From the IMG/VR virus record IMGVR_UViG_3300030098_003271, positions 1 through 20,592 of that record: DNA of 20,592 nt. One strand, given 5' to 3'. The DNA is from a virus. A program made the translations under genes and the position numbers. Below, one piece after another: positions 6,478-14,418 of the stretch (position 1 is its first letter; each line of letters starts with the position of its first letter). The notes beneath the pieces were generated by a model, which saw only the letters and a program-made list of their open reading frames with translations, did not search any database and had not been told where the DNA came from.

Positions 6478-8736
6478 ATGGCAACACGTAAGGCGATTAC
6501 GCTGGTAAGTGGTTTATTCCAGGAAGTAAATACTCCTACGGATAAATTAGACTTCGCTGGTAATACTACAGCCGACCTTGGAGAAAATACTAATTTATAC
6601 TTTACAAATACCAGGGCTAGGGCAGCTGTATCAGTAACGGATGCAGGCGGTTTAGGAAGCCTTGCATATAATAGTTCAACTGGAGTAATAACTTATACAG
6701 GTCCTTCTAACTCAGATATAAGAGGCTTACTAAGTGTAGCCTCCGGATCTGGTCTAACTTATAACTCTGGAACTGGAGAATTTGGAACCAGTGCAATACC
6801 TAACTCTCAATTAGCAAATGATGATGTAACTATTGGAAGCACTGCAGTTGCACTTGGTGCTACAGCTTCAACTATTGCTGGTCTAAGTTCTGTTTCAACT
6901 GGAGAACTTTTTGTACCATCGCAAGACGCTGCAAATTCAGTAAGAGTTACTAGTGCAAATATAATTTTTGAAGGAGCTACAGCAAATAATTTTGAAACAT
7001 TATTAGGAGTTACTGATCCTACAGCTGATAGAACAATTACATTTCCAGATGAAACAGGAACTGTATTAACAACTGCTTCATCAATTGGTAACAGTAATCT
7101 GGCTAATAGTACCATAACTTTCGGGAGTGCTTCAGCTGCTTTAGGAGACACAATTACTGGAATCTCCTTAACTAATATCCAAGCAATAACAAAATTACAA
7201 GTAGGAGAAGAAGGAGGAGCTGGAAATATAGTTCTGCATGCATCTAATAGTGGAGGATTTAGTAGAGGTATTACTTTTGAAGGTGCCTCTGGAGGTGCAG
7301 ATGCAAACGAAACATTACTAGCTGTTACAGATCCTACAGCTGATAGAACAATTACATTCCCTGATGCCACAGGAACAGTTGTATTATTAGGTTCACTTAG
7401 CGTTGCTTCTGGATCAGGGCTAACTTATAATTCAGGTACAGGAGAATTTAGTACTAATGCTATTCCCAACTCCAAACTTGCTAACAGTACTATTACTATT
7501 GGCTCTACTTCTACTGCCCTGGGCAATAGTAATACGACGTTTACTGGTCTATCTTCTATAACCTCTGCTGCTGTAGTAACTAATGATAACGGTTTCAGAG
7601 TAAGGGATAATTCAGATAATACAAAACAATTAGCTTTTGAATGCTCAGGAATATCTAGTAGCACAACTAGAACATTAACTATTCCAGATGCAAATGGAAC
7701 AATAGCAACACAGGCATATGTTAATGCTCAGATTACTGCTGAAGATTTAGATGTACAAACAGATTCAGGTAACTTTGATGTTGATTTAGATTCAGAGCCA
7801 TTAATACTTACTGGCGGAACTGGAATAGATACAAGTGGATCAGGAACTACAGCTACCTTTGCTATAGACTCAACCGTCGCAACACTTACTGGATCACAGA
7901 CTCTCACTAATAAAACTATCGCTTTAGGAAGTAATACAGTTTCCGGAACTCTGGCTCAATTTAATACTGCTGTTACAGATGCAACTCTTGTTTCGTCAGG
8001 AGCTATTGTTAATGCTGATATAAATGCAAGTGCAGCGATAGCCGGTACAAAAATTTCTCCTGATTTTGGTAGTCAAACAATAACTACAACAGGGACAGTC
8101 AATACAGGACTTATTAATGCAAGTTCAACTTCAGATCAAATACTTAATTTAAATTCTTCTGATAATGGTGCTGTTTATTTAGCTTTTAAAAGAAGTGGAA
8201 GTAGAAAAGCATATTTTGGTTACGGAGGAAGTGGAAATACGATTAGTCTTGTAAATGAGATAAGTGACGGAGATATAAATATTGCTGGAACTGATGGTGG
8301 AAGCCTGATAAATGTTTTAAATTTTGATGTAAGTGATACTGGAAAAGCTACTTTTAGCGGTGCTGTACATGCTTCTAACGGATTTGTTGGAAACTTAACT
8401 GGTAACGCTTCTGGCTCATCGGGTTCTTGTACAGGTAACTCGGCAACTGCCACTGCATTAGAAACTGCTAGAACTATTGCAGGGGTATCATTTGATGGTT
8501 CGGCAAATATTTCTTTGAACAATAATGCAATTACCAACGGAGCAGGATATATAAGCAGTCCAGAATTTGCAGACAATGTTTTCAGAGTAAAAGATAATTC
8601 AGATGCTTCTAAAAAAGTAGCATTTGAATGTTCTGGTATTTCGGGTAGTACAACTCGAACTATGACCGTTCCAGATGCAAATGGAACAATCAGCACAGAA
8701 AGTTTTGCTACTGCAATAGCAGTGGCTTTAGGATAG
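6478..8736 (+). CDS. Long repetitive tail-fibre protein (752 aa)
   Basis: The N-terminus MATRKAITLVSGLFQEVNT is followed by NTNLYFTNTRARAAVS, a familiar start of marine phage fibres. The shaft is made of short repeats: LSVASGSGLTYNSGTGEF at about 85 and 307; the TADRTITFPD block at about 182-191 and 287-296; LANSTIT...GS...ALG units; FRV(R/K)DNSD...ECSGIS at 373 and 702; and PDANGTI at about 409 and 738. The module TARTIAGVSFDGSANISLNN at about 663 is shared with the 470-aa fibre. The composition is Gly/Ser/Thr/Asn-rich with almost no Cys, as expected of trimeric beta-structured shafts. It ends in AIAVALG. No host-binding domain is recognisable at the C-terminus, so it may be a proximal fibre part. 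Confidence 0.85.
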   Translation: MATRKAITLVSGLFQEVNTPTDKLDFAGNTTADLGENTNLYFTNTRARAAVSVTDAGGLGSLAYNSSTGVITYTGPSNSDIRGLLSVASGSGLTYNSGTGEFGTSAIPNSQLANDDVTIGSTAVALGATASTIAGLSSVSTGELFVPSQDAANSVRVTSANIIFEGATANNFETLLGVTDPTADRTITFPDETGTVLTTASSIGNSNLANSTITFGSASAALGDTITGISLTNIQAITKLQVGEEGGAGNIVLHASNSGGFSRGITFEGASGGADANETLLAVTDPTADRTITFPDATGTVVLLGSLSVASGSGLTYNSGTGEFSTNAIPNSKLANSTITIGSTSTALGNSNTTFTGLSSITSAAVVTNDNGFRVRDNSDNTKQLAFECSGISSSTTRTLTIPDANGTIATQAYVNAQITAEDLDVQTDSGNFDVDLDSEPLILTGGTGIDTSGSGTTATFAIDSTVATLTGSQTLTNKTIALGSNTVSGTLAQFNTAVTDATLVSSGAIVNADINASAAIAGTKISPDFGSQTITTTGTVNTGLINASSTSDQILNLNSSDNGAVYLAFKRSGSRKAYFGYGGSGNTISLVNEISDGDINIAGTDGGSLINVLNFDVSDTGKATFSGAVHASNGFVGNLTGNASGSSGSCTGNSATATALETARTIAGVSFDGSANISLNNNAITNGAGYISSPEFADNVFRVKDNSDASKKVAFECSGISGSTTRTMTVPDANGTISTESFATAIAVALG
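7015..7043 (+). repeat. 29-nt direct repeat, copy 1, in the fibre shaft
   Basis: The 29 bases from GATCCTACAG to CAATTACATT are identical to 7330-7358. They encode DPTADRTIT of the TADRTITFPD block. An exact match in otherwise diverged repeats points to a recent duplication or gene conversion, and it offers a site for in-frame recombination. Confidence 0.75.
7330..7358 (+). repeat. 29-nt direct repeat, copy 2, in the fibre shaft
   Basis: This is identical to 7015-7043. The two copies are 315 nt apart, which is 105 codons, so deletion between them would keep the frame. Confidence 0.75.
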
Positions 8737-8740
8737 TATT

Positions 8741-9151
8741 ATGGCAACCCAAGTACAATTTAGAAGAGGAACAACCGGTCAGCATTCTGCTTTTACAGGA
8801 GCAGTCGGTGAAGTAACAGTAGATACGGAAAAGAAGACGGTCTGTATACATGATGCAACTACAGCAGGTGGATTTCCTTTATTAAAAGAAGATGCTAGTA
8901 ATTCCAGTCTGTCATTAGGATCATTATCCAGCTGTGCATTAAAATTTGCTAGTGATCCAGATACTGGAATAATGAGCACTGGACAGGATCAGATACAGCT
9001 AGTAACCGGAGGAGTTGCAAGGCTTACAATAGATTCATCAGGCACAGTTTCAATTCCAAATAACAGTAACCTGATTGTTTCAGGAAACCTGACTGTTACA
9101 GGAGAACTCGACAGCTCGGCACAACTCGCTCTCATACTAGCTTTAGGATAA
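8741..9151 (+). CDS. Short fibre protein with Mtd-N-like start (136 aa)
   Basis: Residues 1-50 read VQFRRGTTGQHSAFTGAVGE, then VTVDTEKKTVCIHDATTAGG. This is the 'qfRRGT...GE..vDt.k.tv.vHDg..aGG' pattern of the N-terminal domain of phage major tropism determinants and many fibres, where it attaches the receptor-binding part to the baseplate. A short fibre repeat follows (FASDPDTGI, ARLTIDSSGTVSI, NLTVTGELD). It ends in LALILALG, close to the AIAVALG end of the preceding fibre. No C-lectin domain is present, so it is a fibre stub or adaptor. The gene starts 4 nt after the previous stop. Confidence 0.75.
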   Translation: MATQVQFRRGTTGQHSAFTGAVGEVTVDTEKKTVCIHDATTAGGFPLLKEDASNSSLSLGSLSSCALKFASDPDTGIMSTGQDQIQLVTGGVARLTIDSSGTVSIPNNSNLIVSGNLTVTGELDSSAQLALILALG

Positions 9152-9152
9152 T

Positions 9153-9494
9153 ATGGCAAACACCTTTAAGATTGATACTAAATCTTCAGTAAGTAATGCT
9201 GGAACAGGTAACTCAGGAACTAACGTAGTCACTGCAGGAGGTTCCGCAACTTTAGTTCTCTTAAGTATTTTAATTTCAAATAAGACAGCATCAAGTGCTC
9301 AGGTTGATGTTTTTCTAGTAACAAACAGTGGAGATGATGTATTTCTAATTAAGAATGCTCCAGTTCCTGCAGGATCATCGTTAGAAATAATAAGTGGATC
9401 AAAAATAATTATGGAATCAAGTGATGTCCTGCGAATAAATGCTGGTACGGCAAGTGCTTTAGATGCTGCAGTAAGTTATTTAGAACAGACATAA
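9153..9494 (+). CDS. Small beta-rich structural protein (113 aa)
   Basis: The sequence MANTFKIDTKSSVSNAGTG, LVLLSILISNKTASSAQVDV, FLVTNSGDDVFLIKNAPVPA and IIMESSDVLRINAGTASALD predicts a single beta-sandwich. The hydrophobic LVLLSILI stretch is a core strand rather than a membrane span, because charged and polar residues flank it closely. It sits between fibre and chaperone genes, with 1-nt gaps on either side, so a tail-accessory role is likely. I recall similar unnamed proteins next to fibre genes of marine phages. Start signal: AGGATAATATG, a minimal ribosome site. Confidence 0.7.
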   Translation: MANTFKIDTKSSVSNAGTGNSGTNVVTAGGSATLVLLSILISNKTASSAQVDVFLVTNSGDDVFLIKNAPVPAGSSLEIISGSKIIMESSDVLRINAGTASALDAAVSYLEQT

Positions 9495-9495
9495 G

Positions 9496-9819
9496 ATGGC
9501 TCTAACACAAAATAGTGATCTCTCTAATTTACTCACTAAGTTCGAGATTCTTAAAGCTGAAGTTGCTTCTTTAGATGAAAGAATAAATGAACATAAAGTA
9601 TTAGAACTAGAAGATGATACCTGGGAAAATGTCAGGAAGAAAAGAAATTATTTATTGAAGTCCAGTGATTGGACTACAAATCCAGATGCAACTGTAGAGC
9701 AGTCTCAATGGGCTGCATATAGACAAATTCTTAGAGATTTACCTCAGACTTATAAAGGTAAATCTTCTAATAAAGTTGTTTGGCCAAAGCAACCATCTGT
9801 TGCTGGTCCTAATACTTAG
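9496..9819 (+). CDS. Phage tail assembly chaperone-like protein (107 aa)
   Basis: Residues 1-40 form a helical, charged segment. Residues 50-60 (RNYLLKSSDWT), W72-YR76, LRDLP at 79-83 and VVWPKQP at 94-100 reproduce the 'R..LL..SDWT...W..YRQ.LRDLP......WP..P' signature of phage tail (fibre) assembly chaperones, Pfam family Phage_tail_APC. Such small proteins help fold or attach fibres and are usually encoded next to them, as here. It follows the 113-aa gene after 1 nt. Confidence 0.75.
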   Translation: MALTQNSDLSNLLTKFEILKAEVASLDERINEHKVLELEDDTWENVRKKRNYLLKSSDWTTNPDATVEQSQWAAYRQILRDLPQTYKGKSSNKVVWPKQPSVAGPNT

Positions 9820-9838
9820 TAATTTCAAAGATTACTGA

Positions 9839-9851
9839 CCTTAAAATAAGG
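9839..9851. other. Small perfect inverted repeat before the 470-aa fibre gene
   Basis: CCTTA and TAAGG pair around an AAA loop inside the 63-nt gap 9820-9882. The stem is only 5 bp and no T-run follows, so a terminator is unlikely. The TAAGGAG string is too far (about 30 nt) from the ATG at 9883 to act as its ribosome site. Confidence 0.25.
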
Positions 9852-9882
9852 AGAGAAAAAAGAATATTGTAGTTGATTATCT

Positions 9883-11295
9883 ATGCCATATATAGGAAAT
9901 GACATAAGAAGTAACGAAGATTACAAAATCATAGATGACATATCGAGTGGTTTTAATGGTAGTGAAACTTCGTTTGCTTTACAGGTTGGAGGATCGGCAC
10001 CTGTTCCTTTTCCAAAATTTGAATCACAATTATTAATATCAGTAAATGGTGTAGTTCAGGAACCTGATCCTTCAGGTTCTGCTGGATTTAGATTATCTGG
10101 AACCAATATAGTATTCAGTTCTGCTCCTACTAATGGACATGCATTCTTTGGTGTAATTTATGCAGGTGCAGATTATGTAAATGCTGGTGGGACATTTCCT
10201 GACGGCACATCCTCTGTCCCAAGTATTACATTTACTACGGACACCGACACAGGACTCTTCAGAAGTGGTAGTGGATTAGTCTCTGTTGTTTCTAACGGAA
10301 CTAAGGTTGCTACTTTCCCGTCAGGCACAGGGAGTTCAGGCCAGGTATTGACTACAGATGGTGCAGGTGTGCTCTCATATACCACTCCAAGTACAACAGC
10401 TTCAGTAATCACAGTAGCTGATGAATCATCTGATACTACATGTTTTCCTATATTTACCACAGCAGCAACAGGTAATCTAGGTCCTAAAAGTGGATCTAAT
10501 CTAACATTTAATTCATCTTCTGGATTACTTACAGCTACGGGTTTTAGTGGATCAGGTGCCTCTTTAACTTCTCTAAATGCATCAAACATATCTTCAGGAA
10601 CTATAAGTGCATCTAGAGTTCCAACTCTTAATCAGAATACTACAGGATCAGCTGCAACATTAACAACAGCCAGAACTATTGCAGGTGTTAGCTTTGATGG
10701 ATCTGCAAACATTTCCTTAAACAACAATGCAATTTCCAATGGAGCCGGCTATATAACCAGCTCTGATAATGCTGCAACTGCAACTGCTTTACAGAATGCT
10801 AGAACTATTGGTGGAACATCCTTTGATGGGACTGCAAACATAACTCCAGCTAATGCTACAAATGCAGACACAGTTGATAGTTTACATGGTTCTCAGTTCT
10901 TAAGATCAGATACAAATGATACTTCAGCCTCAAAAATCACTTTTAATGGTGGTTCTGCAATGAATACAACTTGTTCATCAAGCATAAATACCTTATCTGA
11001 TAGCTCAACAATTACAGTTAATTTTACCGGTGCAATAATTCATACAGTTACATTAGGTGGAAATCGAACCTTAAATCAATCGAATGCTATTAATGCAATT
11101 GGTCAATCTGGATCTATATTTATTGTGCAAGATGGTACAGGGTCAAGAACTTTAGCTTTTAACTCTGCATTTAAATTCCCTGGTGGTACTGCACCAACAC
11201 TCTCGACAGCAGCAAATGCTATTGATAGACTGGATTATATAGTAAGAGGCGATGCTGATGTTCATGCTGTCGTTTCTTTAGATGTAAAAGCTTAA
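9883..11295 (+). CDS. Tail-fibre protein (470 aa)
   Basis: Residues 1-100 (MPYIGNDIRSNEDYKIIDDI, FNGSETSFALQVGG, LLISVNGVVQEPD, FSSAPTNGHAFFGVIYAG) form the N-terminal attachment domain common in cyanophage and pelagiphage fibres. Then come fibre repeats: FTTDTDTGLFRSGSG, the TTARTIAGVSFDGSANIS module at about 262 shared with the 752-aa fibre, and its half copy ARTIGGTSFDGTANI at about 306. The C-terminal part (about 350-470) has NTCTSS-like polar strands, then VTLGGNRTL and FIVQDGTGSRTLAFN, a beta-helix-like 'VTLxGNRTL' motif also seen in phage fibres. No metal-binding or enzyme motif is seen. It is likely a host-contact fibre or a component of a heteromeric one. Confidence 0.85.
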   Translation: MPYIGNDIRSNEDYKIIDDISSGFNGSETSFALQVGGSAPVPFPKFESQLLISVNGVVQEPDPSGSAGFRLSGTNIVFSSAPTNGHAFFGVIYAGADYVNAGGTFPDGTSSVPSITFTTDTDTGLFRSGSGLVSVVSNGTKVATFPSGTGSSGQVLTTDGAGVLSYTTPSTTASVITVADESSDTTCFPIFTTAATGNLGPKSGSNLTFNSSSGLLTATGFSGSGASLTSLNASNISSGTISASRVPTLNQNTTGSAATLTTARTIAGVSFDGSANISLNNNAISNGAGYITSSDNAATATALQNARTIGGTSFDGTANITPANATNADTVDSLHGSQFLRSDTNDTSASKITFNGGSAMNTTCSSSINTLSDSSTITVNFTGAIIHTVTLGGNRTLNQSNAINAIGQSGSIFIVQDGTGSRTLAFNSAFKFPGGTAPTLSTAANAIDRLDYIVRGDADVHAVVSLDVKA

Positions 11296-11299
11296 TAAA

Positions 11300-13804
11300 A
11301 TGCCTTTATTTGATCCAATCCGAATAGGAGCAGCTGGGGCTTCTACAGGCTATGAAATAGAAAAAAGTTTGATGTTAAATGATCAACGTCAAACTTATTT
11401 AACATTCACACCTAATCAACAAGGAGATAGGAGAACATATACAATCAGTTGGTGGATAAAATTTAATACAGCCGGATGGGAGCCTGAAGATGGTGAGGAT
11501 CATTATTTTATTAGTGCAAGAAGAGGTAGCAATAATCCACAAACAGATATAAATTTTAAAGGTAATAGACTTTGTTTTGAGGGTGTTACAGGTGGAAGTT
11601 ATGAATATTCAGCAGCAACAGTAAGAAGATTTAGAGATGTGGGATCTTGGTATCATTTTGTAGTTCAATTTGATACAAATCAAGGCACAGCAGCTAATAG
11701 AATTAAAGTCTATGTAAATGGTCAACAAGAAACAGCTTTTACCGGAAATAATACTAGTTTAAGTTATCCGTCACAAGGTTTTCAAACAGCTTTTGGTACG
11801 AATGAAGCTGAAATGAATATTGGAAGAACTTTTTATGGTGCTAGTAACAATAATTTAGATGCTCAATTAGCTGAGATGCATTATGTAGATGGACAGATAA
11901 AAGCTCCTACAGAATTTGGAGAGTATGACGATAATAATGTATGGATTCCAAAAGAATATGGTGGAACATATGGCAGTTCTGATGTTGGATTTTATCTAAA
12001 GTTTACTGATAATTCAAATACTACAGCTTCAACAATGGGTAAGGATTACTCAGGTAATAGCAATAATTGGACTCCTTATAGCTTCTATACGTACGATATT
12101 TCAGCAGATACTCCAACCAATAATTTCTGCACAATGAATATTAATGATAAAGGTGAAAGTGATCAAATTAAAACCCAGTATGGAGGTAGACGAGTACTAA
12201 TCAATGGTAATGGATTTAGAGCAATTAGAGGTACTTTTGGAGTTACATCAGGTAAATGGTATTGGGAAGCTAGATTAGAAACTTGGGAGCATAGTTTTAT
12301 AGGAATTACAAATACAGAAGAGGATTTAGGTGGTACTACCAGAGCAGCAGAAACTGCAAATACTGCCATGATACGGCAAAATAATGGAAATATTAGAACG
12401 AGTGGAAACACCAATGTTTCATACGGAAGTGGTCAATCTGATGGTTCCTATCTTGGTTTTGCTTTAGATATGGATAATGGAAAGTTTTATATTTCATTAA
12501 ATGGGACATATTTTAATTCTGGTAATCCGGCAAACGGAACTAACGCTGGCAAGACAGGACTTAATACAACACAAGGAAGGATTCATCCTTGTGCTGCTCC
12601 GTATGATAATAAATCTTGTTACTACAACTTTGGAGCAGATGATACTTTTAATGGAGCAGTCTCATCACAAGGTAATACAGATGGTAATGGTAATGGAGTA
12701 TTTAGATATGCACCACCAAGTGGATTCTTAGCTTTATGTTCTAAGAACTTACCAGATCCTACAATTCCAGAAGGTTCGAAATATTTTGATGTTTTGCTTT
12801 ACAGTGCTAATAATGGTTCACACCAAGCAAAAACTATATCTGGATTAGATTTTTCTCCTGATTTTGTTTGGTGTAAAAATAGAAGTCGTAATAATAGACA
12901 CGCTCTATTTGATGTTGTTAGAGGTGCTACAAAGAGAATGAGATCAGATGGTAATGAATCTGAAGTAACAGATTCAGATACATTAACAAGTTTTAATTCT
13001 GATGGTTTTTCTATAGGTGCTGATGTTGGAGAATATGGTGTCAATGCTGATGATGGATCAAACTTTGTAGCATGGTGTTGGGAAGCTGGGTCTTCTACTG
13101 TATCAGATTCGAGTGGTTCAATAACAGTTAACAGAAGAACTAGTGCAACTGCTGGATTTTCAATTATCTCTTACTCTGGTAATAATACTTCTGGTGCAAC
13201 TATCGCTCATGGATTAGGAACCGCCCCTGGAATGTTAGTTGTTAAATCTAGAAGTCAAAATAGAGGATGGAATACTCTTTGGAATGTTAATGGATCAGGT
13301 GCTGGACCAACAAGATATGTTCACTGGCAACAAGATCATAGCCCTATAAGTAATTCTGCATGGTGGAATAATACAGCACCAAGTTCATCTGTAATAACAT
13401 TAGGAAATGATAATGATGTAAATGATAGTTCCCAAAATTATATTTGTTATGCTTGGGCTAATGTTGAAGGTTATCAGGCTGTAGGCAGATATATTGGAAA
13501 TGGAAATATTTTAGGAACTTTTATCAACACTGGTTTCAGACCAGCTTGGGTCTTTATTCGTAGGTTAGACTCTACAGGCAACTGGATACTTATGGATGAA
13601 GCAAGAAATCCTGGAAACCCTGTTAATGAAAGATTAAGAGCAGAATCTAATAATGGTACAAGTGGAAGTTACAATGTTGCTTACTTCTTTTCCAATGGAT
13701 TCCAATTACAAGATCAGTATGATGGTTCTTGGAATGCTGATGGAGGAAATTTTGCCTATCTTGCAATAGCAAGACATCCTTATAAAACCTCGAATGCGAG
13801 GTAG
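11300..13804 (+). CDS. Large adhesin-type fibre: LamG-like + SPRY-like + threefold C-terminal repeat (834 aa)
   Basis: Residues about 24-235 look like a concanavalin/LamG-type jelly roll (SLMLNDQRQTYLTF, YTISWWIKFN, WYHFVVQFDT, IKVYVNGQQE, AEMHYVDGQ), as in proteins that bind glycans. Residues about 300-450 have a SPRY-like pattern (GKWYWEARLETWEHSFIGIT, LGFALDMDNGKFYISLNG, CYYNFGADDTF). From 495 onward three related blocks follow, starting near 515 (FSPDFVWCKNRS), 637 (HGLGTAPGMLVVKSRS) and 745 (FRPAWVFIRRLDS), each with a 'fRPdfVwiKxR....W.lfD..RG' theme. The composition suits a receptor-binding protein for polysaccharide. It starts 4 nt after the preceding fibre gene and ends in a GC-rich hairpin. 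No enzyme motif was found. Confidence 0.85.
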   Translation: MPLFDPIRIGAAGASTGYEIEKSLMLNDQRQTYLTFTPNQQGDRRTYTISWWIKFNTAGWEPEDGEDHYFISARRGSNNPQTDINFKGNRLCFEGVTGGSYEYSAATVRRFRDVGSWYHFVVQFDTNQGTAANRIKVYVNGQQETAFTGNNTSLSYPSQGFQTAFGTNEAEMNIGRTFYGASNNNLDAQLAEMHYVDGQIKAPTEFGEYDDNNVWIPKEYGGTYGSSDVGFYLKFTDNSNTTASTMGKDYSGNSNNWTPYSFYTYDISADTPTNNFCTMNINDKGESDQIKTQYGGRRVLINGNGFRAIRGTFGVTSGKWYWEARLETWEHSFIGITNTEEDLGGTTRAAETANTAMIRQNNGNIRTSGNTNVSYGSGQSDGSYLGFALDMDNGKFYISLNGTYFNSGNPANGTNAGKTGLNTTQGRIHPCAAPYDNKSCYYNFGADDTFNGAVSSQGNTDGNGNGVFRYAPPSGFLALCSKNLPDPTIPEGSKYFDVLLYSANNGSHQAKTISGLDFSPDFVWCKNRSRNNRHALFDVVRGATKRMRSDGNESEVTDSDTLTSFNSDGFSIGADVGEYGVNADDGSNFVAWCWEAGSSTVSDSSGSITVNRRTSATAGFSIISYSGNNTSGATIAHGLGTAPGMLVVKSRSQNRGWNTLWNVNGSGAGPTRYVHWQQDHSPISNSAWWNNTAPSSSVITLGNDNDVNDSSQNYICYAWANVEGYQAVGRYIGNGNILGTFINTGFRPAWVFIRRLDSTGNWILMDEARNPGNPVNERLRAESNNGTSGSYNVAYFFSNGFQLQDQYDGSWNADGGNFAYLAIARHPYKTSNAR
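13788..13801 (+). other. Perfect GC-rich hairpin overlapping the end of the adhesin gene
   Basis: CCTCG (13788-13792) and CGAGG (13797-13801) pair perfectly around the loop AATG; the TAG stop follows at 13802-13804. It is conspicuous in AT-rich DNA. No T-run follows, so rho-independent termination is doubtful. It could be an RNA-processing or stability element or a recombination site at the fibre gene border. Confidence 0.5.
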
Positions 13805-13818
13805 ACTATACTATTATT

Positions 13819-14412
13819 ATGGCTTATCAATTAAACGGAAATTCATTACCACTTGATGCACCTTTTACTGTAGGAACAGGAAAAGATGCAATCAATTATC
13901 CTGCAAATTGGCTGAGATTATCAACTGCTGAAGAGAAAAAAGCGATTGGCATTACAGAAGTTTCTGATCCAACAACCTATGATGGACGATTTTATAATTC
14001 AGATGGCTCTGCTAAAAGCTTAGTTGATGTCGATGCTACTTATGAAGAGGATGATCCAGACGGTACTTATAAAAAAGGTGATTTAATTAAGAATCCTGAT
14101 GGAACTCAACATGTTTATTATGGTGTTAAATCTACTTTAATTCAAACAGAAAGAGGCACTGTTAATAGTTTATTAGCTGAGTATGACTGGTATGTAACCA
14201 GAAAATCTGAGAAAGGAACTGCAATTCCAGATACGATAAGTACATATCGTGATGGGGTTAGAGCAGCTTACGAAACAAGAAAAACAGAAATAAATAATTG
14301 TGCTGATACAGCAGCTTTAATAAATTTATATGATTCAACCTATGATTCTGATGGAAAGTTTGTTAAGTTTAATATGACACAATATCCTACAGATCCAAAT
14401 AGGATAATTTAA
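13819..14412 (+). CDS. Tail-fibre-associated / assembly-chaperone-like protein (197 aa)
   Basis: It begins MAYQLNGNSLPLDAPFTVG, then NYPANWLRLSTAEEKKAIGI at 26-45, an Asp-rich linker, YYGVKSTLI, and DWYVTRKSEKGTAIP at 123-137 with YRDGVR at 143-148. The last part resembles the 'DWYvtRk.E.gt.iP....yR..vR' theme of small tail-fibre assembly proteins, so with the 107-aa gene this block has two such helpers. No Cys pattern or signal peptide is seen. The start has the context TATTATTATGGCT without a Shine-Dalgarno. It closes the fibre block. Confidence 0.7.
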   Translation: MAYQLNGNSLPLDAPFTVGTGKDAINYPANWLRLSTAEEKKAIGITEVSDPTTYDGRFYNSDGSAKSLVDVDATYEEDDPDGTYKKGDLIKNPDGTQHVYYGVKSTLIQTERGTVNSLLAEYDWYVTRKSEKGTAIPDTISTYRDGVRAAYETRKTEINNCADTAALINLYDSTYDSDGKFVKFNMTQYPTDPNRII

Positions 14413-14418
14413 AATCTG

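Noticed and set aside
6807-7370. Open frame of 187 codons on the - strand within the long fibre gene, and similar - frames at 7425-7664, 8220-8696, 8779-8979, 10173-10589
   Set aside because: They mirror Gly/Ser/Thr/Asn-rich fibre codons on the other strand and give Val/Pro/Leu-rich products without domains; they are shadows.
6478-8736. Repeated units in the fibre gene as a CRISPR-like array
   Set aside because: The repeats encode in-frame fibre motifs, have no constant spacer length and lack cas genes nearby.
8741-11295. Diversity-generating retroelement suggested by the Mtd-like N-terminal domain
   Set aside because: No reverse transcriptase, template repeat or C-lectin variable region is seen in the window; the Mtd-N-type domain is common in ordinary fibres.
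12163-13044. Frames on both strands inside the adhesin gene (12163-12414 -, 12501-12731 +, 12799-13044 -)
   Set aside because: The + strand gene across them has coherent SPRY-like and repeat patterns; the others have none.
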